Assembly (NCBI RefSeq): GCF_002968285.2
Contig: NZ_CP134400.1
Location: 3,968,001-4,032,000 of the forward strand
Direction of reading: 5' to 3'
Length of the DNA stretch: 64,000 nt
Source: Mycobacterium sp. ITM-2016-00318
Lineage (GTDB): Bacteria > Actinomycetota > Actinomycetes > Mycobacteriales > Mycobacteriaceae
In this document: positions 9,101 to 16,855 of the stretch, piece by piece
How positions within the stretch are numbered: position 1 is the first letter of the stretch
How the letters are laid out: every line of letters begins with the position of its first letter
The notes under the pieces: generated by a model
The model's database searches: none
What the model was told of the DNA's origin: nothing
What the model saw: only the letters and a program-made list of their open reading frames with translations
Program-made: the position numbers and the translations under genes

Positions 9101-9451
9101 GATTCGCCGGCCGACGTCGCGAACAGGCCAAGGCATGCGCTGCCGGATTGGCATGAGCCCGAGGATTCACAGGGCCCCCGACATGCCCTCGAGGCGGACT
9201 CATCGGTTGACGCAGCGGCTGCGCCGAAGCATGCGCTGCCGGAGGAGTCGCAACGCCCCACGCCGCGGAGGCATTCGCTTCCGAATGCGGGCGTGGCGAG
9301 CCAGTCGGCACACACCCCGCGGAGTGGGTCGGCGGACGGTGCGGACAAGCGGGATTCCACTTCGCCGCGCAACGGCTCGAACTCGGCTTCACAGCACGAC
9401 AACGAAGGAGCGTCGGCATCGAATTCGAATGGAAATGACGGCAGCCGGTAA
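6200..9451 (+). CDS. Large tandem-repeat protein, probably exported
   Basis: A protein of 1083 residues that I cannot assign to a named family. Residues 1-75 are Arg-rich. Residues 77-97 (GYVTAGVAALGASALVGSL) form a hydrophobic segment like a signal peptide or anchor, and Met60 (nt 6377) would make a more normal signal peptide. Residues 110-349 are Ala/Leu-rich and helical. Residues 350-766 are 16 near-identical repeats of 24 or 27 residues, consensus GEFPTLDLAALVALLRNALP plus DFPGLPG or DLPD. Degenerate copies follow to about 893, then a Ser/Asp/Pro-rich tail with repeated [KR]HALPDW-like motifs. Its N-terminus resembles mycobacterial surface proteins. It converges on a mycolic-acid-type methyltransferase gene. 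An adhesin, scaffold or wall protein is possible. Confidence 0.85.
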   Translation: MSTASSSRHSCNRAARRRARHRRGRVPVGYEVSVRDGRLVRSQSAGQARTVRDSVALVPMRQRRRHGVHRRSANRGYVTAGVAALGASALVGSLVSPVPDDTGSTEVQLTVAAARTPMPNELVAALVARDGVSTAIPGASTLRSALTMSVSSTGQAVRAIAVQVERIAAAINTGIIDPATGDLSDADLDSAVLALAAAVGGLASGAEIAFVLWDTFHIVFDTLVTGVGLSGAEVAAGLFNVLTGTLLDSMNALAASGVIPVPAAAAATAMLGLFSTVVNTGIAGIGTAVALEASIDLALAFAVSTLGRGVVDTLAGLAGGEFPDLSLAALVTLLNDVLAPFPDFPGFPGGEFPTLDLAALVALLRNALPDFPGGEFPTLDLAALVALLRNALPDFPGLPGGEFPTLDLAALVALLRNALPDFPGLPGGEFPTLDLAALVALLRNALPDFPGLPGGELPTLDLAALVALLRNALPDFPGLPGGEFPTLDLAALVAPLRNALPDFPGLPGGEFPTLDLAALVALLRNALPDFPGLPGGEFPTLDLAALVALLHNALPDFPGLPGGEFPTLDLAALVALLHNALPDFPGLPGGELPTLNLAALVALLHNALPDFPGLPGGELPTLNLAALVALLHNALPDFPGLPGGELPTLDLAALVALLHNALPDLPDGDFPTLNLAALVALLHNALPDLPDGDFPTLNLAALVALLRNALPDFPGLPGGELPILNLAALVALLHNALPDLPDGDFPTLNLAALVALLHNALPDIPDGDFPTLNLGELLAHLSGQLPDHSDIGLAGLLAHLKSQLPELTDHSDTHLEAVIAHLRKNLPDLPGQADGDLGAVLTYLREKLPELPDHLDGGLAALVTHLQVKAPDLPTTAGGDLAAILAHLRGKLPGLPDHPEDMLAGARSDIAGSSGQGLVEDLPDAPLADTDLQTVPEPVEAPPAAKHARPDWQQASDTVAPSDALSADSPADVANRPRHALPDWHEPEDSQGPRHALEADSSVDAAAAPKHALPEESQRPTPRRHSLPNAGVASQSAHTPRSGSADGADKRDSTSPRNGSNSASQHDNEGASASNSNGNDGSR
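7247..8497 (+). repeat. In-frame tandem minisatellite, 16 units of 81 or 72 bp
   Basis: Units begin at GGC-GAG/GAC-TTC/CTC codons. Unit 1 is 72 bp, units 2-11 are 81 bp, units 12, 13, 15 and 16 are 72 bp, and unit 14 is 81 bp. All lengths are multiples of three, so copy-number change keeps the frame. Nearby units share silent variants (for example CTACTGCACAAC in later units, CTGCTGCGCAAC in earlier ones), showing recent duplication or homogenisation. Because of the repeats, other frames are also open, but they are not genes. Confidence 0.95.
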
Positions 9452-9468
9452 GCGAGATGCTCAGGGGC

Positions 9469-10347
9469 CTACCACGTGGCTTTCTCCATCGTAAACTGGT
9501 TGACGTCTAATTTCCTCTCGCAGAACAGGTCTCGACATCCGGTGAGGTACTTATCGAATCGCTCGTAGGCGTCCAGACCTTGCAACTCGATGGTCTCGCT
9601 CTTGTGATCGTGCAACGCTGTGGCCCAATCTTGGAGGGTGCGCGCGTAGTGCGGTTGCAGAGATTGTGTGCAGGTGATGTTCCAGCCGGACTTCGGTGCC
9701 AGCTCGCGAATCATCCTCTCCGACGGCAATTGCCCACCGGGGAAGATCTCGGTGATGATGAACTTGATGAACCGCATCAGCTCGAAAGTCAGCGGGATAC
9801 CGAGGCGTAGGTAGTCGTCGGGGTGGTAGGCGCAGATGGTGTGCAGCAGAACGATGCCGTCATCAGGCACCGTGTCGTAGCAAAAGTCGAAGTATGCCTC
9901 GTACTTCTCATGGCGGAAGTGCTCGAAGGATCCGATCGCGAGGATGCGGTCGACCTTCCCTTCGAACTCCTCCCAGCCCTGTACCCGGACCTCCCAGTTG
10001 CCGTGCCTGCCGTGCGGCATGACATGCGAAAGTCGCATCTCGGCGGCCGCCTGTTGCGCCTTGCTCAGCGTGAGGCCGATGACGTCGATATCATAGTTCT
10101 CCAGAGCACGCTGCATGCCTGCGCCCCAGCCGCAGCCGACGTCGAGCAGGGTCATGCCCGGCTCGAGTTTCAGCTTGTCCTGCGCTAGGTCGAACTTAGC
10201 GAGCTGCGCTTCGTCGCGCGTGGAGTTGGACTCTTTGTAATAACCGCACGTGTAGCCCATGGTAGGGCCGAGGAAGAGTTCGTAGAACTCGGTCGGGATA
10301 TCGTAGATAGACTGCAACAGTTCATAATTCGGTTCCAATTTGGCCAT
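9469..10347 (-). CDS. Mycolic acid / cyclopropane-fatty-acid synthase-family methyltransferase
   Basis: A SAM-dependent methyltransferase of 292 residues, the usual length of the CmaA/MmaA/UmaA family, which modifies double bonds of mycolic or other fatty acids at the membrane. The SAM-binding motif LLDVGCGWG is at about residues 67-75. YTCGYY near residue 33 and YARTLQDWATAL near the C-terminus are family hallmarks. The sequence is divergent enough that I cannot name the paralog. It converges on the repeat-protein gene with 17 bp between stops. Confidence 0.9.
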   Translation of the reverse strand: MAKLEPNYELLQSIYDIPTEFYELFLGPTMGYTCGYYKESNSTRDEAQLAKFDLAQDKLKLEPGMTLLDVGCGWGAGMQRALENYDIDVIGLTLSKAQQAAAEMRLSHVMPHGRHGNWEVRVQGWEEFEGKVDRILAIGSFEHFRHEKYEAYFDFCYDTVPDDGIVLLHTICAYHPDDYLRLGIPLTFELMRFIKFIITEIFPGGQLPSERMIRELAPKSGWNITCTQSLQPHYARTLQDWATALHDHKSETIELQGLDAYERFDKYLTGCRDLFCERKLDVNQFTMEKATW

Positions 10348-10588
10348 CGAGGATCCTGAGTTTGCTTATCATCGAGCGGGCAAACGGATTACGCCTCCGA
10401 CTGTACCTGCGCGCTTGCGCAGTCGTAAATACCGACTCGCCGAATCGACCTCACTTTCCCCCGTCAACGCGGAGCGACTCAGCACCGGCGGGACCATGCG
10501 CTGCGTCATCGACCGCTACAACAGCGTCACAGAAGTTCCGCGAGGTGTGAATCGGCCGAATGTCTTCGCGAAAACCCATGGCCGCGAC

Positions 10589-12058
10589 CTAACGCCGGAA
10601 CGGAACCCACGCGGGCGGATGACGGTCGGCCCACGGCGCCGCCGCCTCGAGCTGGGCCGCGAGTTGCAGCAGGATCGCCTCGTCGGGCGCGATCAGTTGC
10701 ACGCCGATCGGCTGCCCGTCGGCGGTGCTGGCGAGCGGTAGAGAGATCGCGGCCCAGCCGGTGACGTTCGCCAATGACGTCCATCCCGTCGTAGCGAATT
10801 CAACGTCGAAGAACGCGCGCGTGCTTTCACGGGGCTGGTCCAACAGCGCGTAGGACGGCGGGGACGTCAGCAAGGTCGGTACAAGGAGAACGTCGTATCC
10901 GGCCATGCTTGCCGCGAAGCGCCGCGTCTGGGCATGCACATCTGCGATGGCGCCCGCATATTGCGCCCCGGTCGTGGTGAAGCCTTCCCTCACCATCATC
11001 CATGTGCTCGGCTCGAATTCGTCTTCTTCCGGCTCGCGACCCAGGTGTTCGGTCGCCAGTGCGTGAAGCGCGACGTTGCTGACCGTGTGCAGGGTCGCGA
11101 TCGCATCGGCGACTACGTCGGGATCGATCGTCGGAGCACCCTGTTCGACGTTGTGTCCCAGGTCGGCAAGCAACCCGCCGGCCGCCTGGACCGCGCTGAC
11201 GACCGCGGGGGCTGTCGGCGGAGCCGAGAATGGCGAATTCGTCGCCATCAGGATGCGTTGCGCAGCAGGATCTTCGCCGATGGCGTCCAGGTAGGCGGTA
11301 GTGGGCGGCGCGGCGGAATACGGATCGCCGGGTGCGGTGCCCGCGATGACGTCGAGCAACGCGGCGCTGTCCCGCACGGTGCGGGTGAGCGCATGCGCGA
11401 CGGCCAGCCCTTCCAGCGAGTGCCCCGCGTCCGGCGCGAACGAGCTACGGCCACGCCGTGGTTTCAGGCCGACGAGTCCGCAGCACGATGAGGGCACCCG
11501 GATGGAGCCCGTGCCGTCGCCGCCCGACGCCGCAGGCACGACACCGGCGGCGACCGCAGCAGCCGATCCCCCGCTCGATCCACCCGGCGTGATCGAGGGT
11601 GACCAGGGGTTCATCGTCGGACCGAAAAGCGACGGCTCGGTGGTGCAGTGGTTGCCCCACTCCGGCGTGTTGGTCTTGCCGAAAACGACCAGGTCCGCTG
11701 TCAGGTAGCGGTCGACGGTCCACGAGTTCTCCCTCGCGACATAGGTGCGCAGCGCGCGGGATCCCATTGCCTCCGGCGCACCGGCAAGCGACGCGCCGAG
11801 ATCCTTGAGCAGGAACGGCACTGCAGCCAACGGACCCGACTCACCGCTCCTGGCACGGCCCGATGAGTCTAGTTGGGCCGCCTGTTCCCGCCCCCGGTCG
11901 AACAGGTCGAGGATGACCGCGTTCAGATCCCGCGCCTGCTCGAGCCTGATGATGGCGGCTTCGAGCAGTTCGAGCGCCGAGAGTTGACCGGTTGCGACGA
12001 GCGCGGCCTGGCCGATCGCATCGACGTCGGCCAGTTCGAAAGCTTGCGAGGAGTCCAT
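10589..12058 (-). CDS. Amidase (amidase-signature family)
   Basis: Hydrolyses an amide bond; the substrate is unknown. The protein has 489 residues from the ATG at 12058. An open frame extends 182 codons upstream, but that part is antisense to the transporter gene and is not protein-like. The Ser-cisSer-Lys triad is supported by the Lys in PFLLKDLGAS and by the signature GGSSGGSAAAVAAG, followed by GGDGTGSIRVPSS. It lies 47 bp downstream of the peptide-transporter gene on the same strand, so the two may be co-transcribed and used in peptide or amide scavenging. Confidence 0.93.
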   Translation of the reverse strand: MDSSQAFELADVDAIGQAALVATGQLSALELLEAAIIRLEQARDLNAVILDLFDRGREQAAQLDSSGRARSGESGPLAAVPFLLKDLGASLAGAPEAMGSRALRTYVARENSWTVDRYLTADLVVFGKTNTPEWGNHCTTEPSLFGPTMNPWSPSITPGGSSGGSAAAVAAGVVPAASGGDGTGSIRVPSSCCGLVGLKPRRGRSSFAPDAGHSLEGLAVAHALTRTVRDSAALLDVIAGTAPGDPYSAAPPTTAYLDAIGEDPAAQRILMATNSPFSAPPTAPAVVSAVQAAGGLLADLGHNVEQGAPTIDPDVVADAIATLHTVSNVALHALATEHLGREPEEDEFEPSTWMMVREGFTTTGAQYAGAIADVHAQTRRFAASMAGYDVLLVPTLLTSPPSYALLDQPRESTRAFFDVEFATTGWTSLANVTGWAAISLPLASTADGQPIGVQLIAPDEAILLQLAAQLEAAAPWADRHPPAWVPFRR

Positions 12059-12105
12059 CGATACAGAATCTTCCCTGTGCTCCCGACCGGCAACCGCGGC
12101 AGGCG

Positions 12106-13572
12106 CTAGTGCACGCCCTCCATCTCGCGGCTGATCCATGGCGCAAGGGCGAACACGATCACGCCTGCGACGATCGCCACCGCGCCGATGATCCCGAAGT
12201 AGGCGAACTCCCGGCTCGCGTCGTAGTACTTGGCGAGCACCCCCGACATCGATGTGCCAAGACCGACCGAGAAGAAGTACAGTGCCATCATCTGCGCCCG
12301 AAACGCTTCCGGCGCAAGCTTTGTCGTCACCGACAACCCGATCGGCGAGAGCAACAGCTCCGAGACCGCGAACACGGCGAGGACAGCGGCGACAAACAGA
12401 GCCGGGACCGTCTTGCCCTCCGTGCCTGCCATCGGCAGGAACAGCAGGAATGCGAGACCCATACCGATCACCCCGTACGCGAACTTGCGCGGTGTCGTCG
12501 GTGCGCGGTTGCCGAGCCTGGTCCACAAGATCGCGAACAGCGGCGAGAGCAGGATGATCCACACCGGTTCGACGGAACCGATCCAGCTCGACGGTGCGGT
12601 CCATCCGAAGATCGACCAGTTCATCCGCTCGTCGGAGTAAACCGCGAGCACGGTGAAGATCTGCTGGAACAGCGACCAGAACACCGCGTTGGCGATGAAA
12701 AGCGGAATGAAGGCGCGCACGCGCGTCCGCTCGACGGGTTCCACCTTCGAGCTGCTGAGCATCACCGCGAAGTAGGCGATCGACGCCACGATGATCACCC
12801 CTGTGGTGACCTGCGAGAGGTTCGCCAACTTGACAAGACCGGTGACGAACGCGACGACCACCACCACGACGACAACGATCACGGCCCCGACGATGACTTT
12901 GATTCCGCTGCGCGGCAACGGGTTCGGCACATGACGGCCGTGATCGCCGAGGTTCTTGCGGAAGAAGACGTACTGCGCGAGGCCGACTGCCATGCCGACC
13001 GCGGCGGCGCCGAAGCCCCAGTGGAAGCCGATTCGGGTCTGCAGCAGACCGGTGATCAGCGGCCCGATGAACGCGCCGAGGTTGATGCCGAGATAGAACA
13101 GCGTGAATCCGCCGTCACAGCGGGGGTCGCCTTTCTCGTAGAGCGTGCCGAGCAGCGACGACGCATTCGCCTTCAAGGCGCCCGAGCCGAGCGCGACCAA
13201 CACGAGGCCCACGGCGACGCCGGCCAAGTCGGGAATGACCGCGAGCGCGATGTGGCCACACATCACCACCACACCGCCGTAGAACACGGTGCGCTCCATG
13301 CCGAGCACCCGGTCGGCTACCCAGCCGCCCAGCACGGTGGACAGGTACACCAGTCCGCCGTAGGCGCCGACGATGCCCGTCGCGGTGGCTTTCGGCAGCT
13401 CGAGGCCGCCCTCGGTGACGGTGTAGTAGAGGTAGTAGCCGAGGATGGTGAGCATCCCGTAAAACGAAAAGCGCTCCCACAACTCGACGCCGAAGAGGTT
13501 GGCGAGACCGATCGGATGTCCGAACAGCGTGCGTCCGGGCGGCTTCTCGTCGGTCTGTCCCACGGTTGTCAT
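12106..13572 (-). CDS. Proton-coupled oligopeptide transporter (POT/PTR2 family)
   Basis: An inner-membrane di-/tripeptide:H+ symporter of 488 residues with about 14 predicted membrane segments. The N-terminal region carries the POT signature ELWERFSFYGM, whose ExxER motif couples protons, and GGWVADRVLG. The start is set at the ATG of MTTVGQTDEK; 38 further in-frame codons upstream are compositionally unlike protein. It is followed on the same strand by the amidase gene. Confidence 0.92.
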   Translation of the reverse strand: MTTVGQTDEKPPGRTLFGHPIGLANLFGVELWERFSFYGMLTILGYYLYYTVTEGGLELPKATATGIVGAYGGLVYLSTVLGGWVADRVLGMERTVFYGGVVVMCGHIALAVIPDLAGVAVGLVLVALGSGALKANASSLLGTLYEKGDPRCDGGFTLFYLGINLGAFIGPLITGLLQTRIGFHWGFGAAAVGMAVGLAQYVFFRKNLGDHGRHVPNPLPRSGIKVIVGAVIVVVVVVVVAFVTGLVKLANLSQVTTGVIIVASIAYFAVMLSSSKVEPVERTRVRAFIPLFIANAVFWSLFQQIFTVLAVYSDERMNWSIFGWTAPSSWIGSVEPVWIILLSPLFAILWTRLGNRAPTTPRKFAYGVIGMGLAFLLFLPMAGTEGKTVPALFVAAVLAVFAVSELLLSPIGLSVTTKLAPEAFRAQMMALYFFSVGLGTSMSGVLAKYYDASREFAYFGIIGAVAIVAGVIVFALAPWISREMEGVH

Positions 13573-13675
13573 GTGGGCCAGCTTTACCACCCCCAACCGC
13601 GCGCCGGAAGGTGTTTCTGAGGCATCGCAGGTAGGCCGTCCGACGCTGTCGCCCCGTCGTGGAAGGCTGGCGGCC

Positions 13676-13756
13676 ATGGCGTTCAAGGTGCATTTCCGTG
13701 GGCAGGCGCAGCCGCAGGAGTTCGGCGACGACGATTACGAAACCGACGAAGACTAG
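13676..13756 (+). CDS. Candidate 26-residue small protein
   Basis: An ATG with GGAAGG nine bases upstream opens a frame encoding a basic, hydrophobic start (MAFKVHFRG) and a very acidic end (DDDYETDED), closed by TAG. It is divergent from the transporter gene and overlaps the stop of the next minus-strand gene by 4 bp. The amino-acid pattern and ribosome site favour a real small protein, but no homology can be claimed from here. Confidence 0.45.
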   Translation: MAFKVHFRGQAQPQEFGDDDYETDED

Positions 13757-13968
13757 TTCGACCGCCGCTTCCGCCGCTTGCGATGGCTGGCGACGAACTC
13801 GGCATCGTAGAAGGGTGACGAGGTCGGCGCTTCGGCTCTGGCGCGCTTCTGGGTGCGGCGCTGCAGCAGTTCGATCAGCTCAACGGGCTTGACCCACTCC
13901 ACCGGCTCGGCCGGGGAGACTGCCCGATTCTCGTCGGTCGTCGAATCGCGTTCGTGGTCGCTAGTCAT
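13753..13968 (-). CDS. Hypothetical 71-residue protein, basic C-terminus
   Basis: A small soluble protein with an acidic N-terminal half and a strongly basic tail (RKRRKRRS). The middle contains EWVKPVELIELLQRRTQKRA, a likely amphipathic helix. The start is the ATG at 13968. There is no recognisable domain. It could be a small nucleic-acid-binding or accessory protein, but that is inference from charge only. It overlaps the 26-codon candidate gene tail-to-tail. Confidence 0.55.
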   Translation of the reverse strand: MTSDHERDSTTDENRAVSPAEPVEWVKPVELIELLQRRTQKRARAEAPTSSPFYDAEFVASHRKRRKRRSN

Positions 13969-14163
13969 ACTCGACGCCGCGCGGCGGCTGGGCGGTCAGA
14001 CCGACGCCAGATAACAAATCAACACAACGCTTGCCGGCGATGCGGAAGAACCTTGTCCAACGCAAACTTCCTGATCAACCTCTCTGCATGACCGTCGTGG
14101 CGAACCGACTAGCTAATCATAATTGACACCTGCGAAGATTTCTAATTCTCCGGATGGATGTGG

Positions 14164-14835
14164 TCAGTACGAGTCGTGCAGCCGCATCCACTCGTATGGC
14201 GGTTGCTGCGGCCAACCCTCGGGTGAGTCCTCCCAAATCTCCTGGCGCCCGTACGGGGTGAGGTCGAGCAGGTCGAACACCAGCATGAACGGCTCCTCAC
14301 CTCGCGCGGACGTCGACCAGGTGTGAAAAAGGCGCTCACCGTCGCGAAGGAACACGCTGATTACCTGCCGCTCGTCGCCGTCCACAGTCGCCCGAAAGTC
14401 CTCGTTGAACGTCGGCTTCGACGACACCCACGGCAGCGTCCACCCCATCCGATCGCGGAAGGTCAGCAGCTTGCGCAGCGGCGCCCGCGAAATCAGCACG
14501 AACGACGTGTCTTTCGCGTTGAGGTGCGACAGCGGAGGGATGGAGTCGGCCATCATCGAACAACCGTCACAGCCCTCCTCCCAATCGGGTCCGAACATGA
14601 AGTGCTGAACGATGAGTTGCCTGCGGCCCTCGAACAGTTCGAGCAGCGACTTCGGCCCCTCCTCCGAATCGAAGAAGTACTGCTGCGTGATCTCAACCAT
14701 CGGCAGCCGTCGACGCGCCGCGCTTACCGCGTCCTTCAGTCGGGTGAGTGCCTTCTCCTTCACTAGCAGTTCCGCGCGCGCCTTCTCCCATTCGGTGCGC
14801 GACACGATCGGCGGCATGCAGGCGTCATCGGTCAT
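14164..14835 (-). CDS. DUF899 family thioredoxin-like protein
   Basis: A protein of 223 residues matching the DUF899 family of thioredoxin-fold proteins of unknown function. Family features are the region around residue 80 (QHFMFGPDWEEGCDGCSMMAD, with a CDGC Cys pair) and VFLRDGERLFHTWSTSARG. The CxxC could be redox-active. It is a single gene, head-to-head with a START-like gene 46 bp away. It looks complete and intact. Confidence 0.88.
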   Translation of the reverse strand: MTDDACMPPIVSRTEWEKARAELLVKEKALTRLKDAVSAARRRLPMVEITQQYFFDSEEGPKSLLELFEGRRQLIVQHFMFGPDWEEGCDGCSMMADSIPPLSHLNAKDTSFVLISRAPLRKLLTFRDRMGWTLPWVSSKPTFNEDFRATVDGDERQVISVFLRDGERLFHTWSTSARGEEPFMLVFDLLDLTPYGRQEIWEDSPEGWPQQPPYEWMRLHDSY

Positions 14836-14881
14836 GTCTGCAGCCTGCCATTCGGACGTCAGCCGCTGATACGTTCAGGCC

Positions 14882-15340
14882 GTGCGAACCAGGTTCGACT
14901 TCGACTTCGTGACAACCGCGACCCCAGATCAGGTCGTCGAGTTGATGACGGATTTCTCCGCCGACCGGCCGCTGCGCTGGCCAGCGTCATCGGAGGCGGC
15001 GTTCGAGGTGTATCGCGTCGGTGACACGGATGCGGAAATCCGTGAAGGGCAGGACTTTCCGAAGCTATGGGCACGATGGCACTACGACTGGGCGCAACCC
15101 GGGACAGTCACGCTGACGATCGTGGAGGCCGAAGCCTTGCATCCCGGCGGCTTCATGTCCTTGACGGCGACGCCGCGGTCCGAGGGTGGCAGCGCCGTGC
15201 ACGCGGTGTGGGATCAGTCGTCGAGGAACCTTCGCGGGCTGGTGGCGGTGGCGACGATGCGCCTGATCGGTCGCCGCTTTCTGTCGTCGTACTACAGGAG
15301 GGTGTACGACAACTACACCGCACCTAGCGCAAGTCCTTGA
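14882..15340 (+). CDS. SRPBCC/START-like protein
   Basis: A small cytoplasmic protein of 152 residues with the alternating strand/helix pattern of the SRPBCC (polyketide cyclase/START) fold, which binds hydrophobic ligands. The evidence is the opening FDFDFVTTATPDQVVELMTD, the middle of GTVTLTIVEAEALHPGG, and the closing long helix. The ligand is unknown. The start is GTG. The 3' end overlaps the convergent oxidoreductase gene by 17 bp. Confidence 0.75.
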   Translation: MRTRFDFDFVTTATPDQVVELMTDFSADRPLRWPASSEAAFEVYRVGDTDAEIREGQDFPKLWARWHYDWAQPGTVTLTIVEAEALHPGGFMSLTATPRSEGGSAVHAVWDQSSRNLRGLVAVATMRLIGRRFLSSYYRRVYDNYTAPSASP

Positions 15341-16217
15341 TGACGTCGGCGACCCTTCGCACCTGTTCGACGTCGGAGGTCGTCGGGATGAGGTGAACCT
15401 CGTCGGTGCCGATGTCGTCGAATTTCTTCAGCACGGCCAGCAACTCGTCCTCGTCGCCCGCCCACCCGGTAGTGGGCGCCATGGCGTCGACGTACTCGGC
15501 CGGTATCCAGTTCATGTAGCGGCGAAGGTGCCGGTGAACCTGCGCGCGGGCTTCTTCACCGTCGCCGAGTGCGAACCAGAACGACGTCGCCAGAAGCGGC
15601 TTGGGCTTCCCGGCCTGCGCCCAGGCGCTCCGGGCCACGTCGTACAGCTCGTTCTGTTTGGCGGTGTCGAGGTCGAGGGTCGTGCCCGCGAGGCCGTCTG
15701 CCCAGGACGCCGCCGACTGCACGGTCTTCGGGCCCATCGTCCCGACGAGCAGCGGCGGCCCCGGCCTCTGCACCGGTGAAGGCCCGACCGGTATCACCGA
15801 ATCAGCCACCTTCTCACCTGCCCAGACACGCTTCATCACCGCAACCAGGTGTGCCATCCCCCGCATCGTCTGAGTCGCCGGGTCAGCGCCGACCGCGTCG
15901 TAATCCTCGCGGCGGCCGCCGATTCCAAGGCCGAGGGTGAGCCTGCCACCGCTGAGCATGTCGCCGGTCGCGATCGCTTTCGCCAGCATCACCGGGTCGT
16001 GCAACTGCGGCACGATCACCGTCGTCACCAGTCGAACGCGGTCGGTCCAGGCTGCCAGCGCGCCGAGCAGGGTGATCGCCTCCGGGTTGTCGAACGCGAT
16101 CCGCTCGCCCCAGCACAGCGACGAGAACGGCCCGTCGTCGATGGTCCTGGCCCACGTCTCGAGGAAACCGGCGTCGAGATCGGGCTCCATCACCGGCATC
16201 GTCATCCCTACCTGCAC
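15324..16217 (-). CDS. LLM-class F420-dependent oxidoreductase
   Basis: A luciferase-like monooxygenase-fold enzyme of 297 residues. Such enzymes in mycobacteria usually use coenzyme F420. Family features are the N-terminal MQVGMTMPVMEP, WGERIAFDNPE, the RVRLVTTVIVPQLHDPVMLAK segment and SGGRLTLGLGIGGR. The substrate cannot be told. The gene is complete and intact; its 5' end faces a VOC-family gene. Confidence 0.9.
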   Translation of the reverse strand: MQVGMTMPVMEPDLDAGFLETWARTIDDGPFSSLCWGERIAFDNPEAITLLGALAAWTDRVRLVTTVIVPQLHDPVMLAKAIATGDMLSGGRLTLGLGIGGRREDYDAVGADPATQTMRGMAHLVAVMKRVWAGEKVADSVIPVGPSPVQRPGPPLLVGTMGPKTVQSAASWADGLAGTTLDLDTAKQNELYDVARSAWAQAGKPKPLLATSFWFALGDGEEARAQVHRHLRRYMNWIPAEYVDAMAPTTGWAGDEDELLAVLKKFDDIGTDEVHLIPTTSDVEQVRRVADVIKDLR

Positions 16218-16309
16218 GACGGCGATTGTGACACGTCTCGCACGCCGCCGGGTTCGCGCACGAGCTCCGGCATTCGGAACGCTTCTCCGTGTGCTGGCAG
16301 CATGGGGTC

Positions 16310-16723
16310 ATGGCAATAAACACGACGTCCATCCAGCACGTCAGGCTGACCGTCACCGACATCGCGCGATCACGCAAGTTCTACGACAGCGTCTTCGGCT
16401 GGCCCGTCATGCTGGAGGTGCCCGACGATGCCGACGCCGAAACGCTGGAGAAGCTGTGGTTCCTGTTCGGCGGCGTCATCTACCGCACGGGCGACATCTT
16501 GATCGGCCTGCGGCCGGTGGGAGACGGCAGCTTCGACGAGGACCGCGTCGGCCTCGACCACCTGGCCTTCGGATTGAACACCAAGGACGAACTAGAAGCG
16601 GCCGCAGCGCATCTCGACGATCTCGGTATTCCCCACGAGCGGATCAAGGACATCGGCATCTCACACATCCTCGAGTTCCGCGATCCTGACAACATCGCGC
16701 TGGAACTCATCGCCCTCAAATAG
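16310..16723 (+). CDS. VOC-family (glyoxalase/dioxygenase-fold) protein
   Basis: A protein of 137 residues with two beta-alpha-beta-beta-beta modules of the vicinal-oxygen-chelate fold: HVRLTVTDIARSRKFYDSVF at the start and a second module from GLDHLAFGL. Potential metal ligands are the His near the start, the His of LDHL and the Glu of NIALELIAL. The start is the ATG of MAINTTS; a longer frame adds only 7 residues. The substrate is unknown. Confidence 0.88.
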   Translation: MAINTTSIQHVRLTVTDIARSRKFYDSVFGWPVMLEVPDDADAETLEKLWFLFGGVIYRTGDILIGLRPVGDGSFDEDRVGLDHLAFGLNTKDELEAAAAHLDDLGIPHERIKDIGISHILEFRDPDNIALELIALK

Positions 16724-16730
16724 CGGTTTA

Positions 16731-16767
16731 GGCGCGTTTGGTCACGCTGAGCGTGACTGCGCGCGCC
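16731..16767. repeat. Palindromic element, possible bidirectional terminator
   Basis: The core GTCACGC-TGA-GCGTGAC forms a 7-bp stem, and the flanking GGCGCG/CGCGCC adds an outer stem. It begins 8 bp after the stop of the VOC gene. A half-like copy (GATTTCGGCGCG) occurs at 19735-19746, after the DUF4097 gene, so this looks like a dispersed mycobacterial intergenic palindrome that may act as a terminator. Confidence 0.6.
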
Positions 16768-16855
16768 GAAATCGCCCGGTGTGGGGGTTATCCCCCGCGA
16801 TGGTCTCGGGAAAACGCCATGTTGCTCGGCGCGCGATCTCCCTAGGTTGGTAGAC

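Noticed and set aside
4578..9451. Possible prophage or integrative element at tRNA-Arg
   Set aside because: Apart from the direct repeat there is no integrase, excisionase or phage gene, so only an IS with a tRNA-derived repeat can be claimed.
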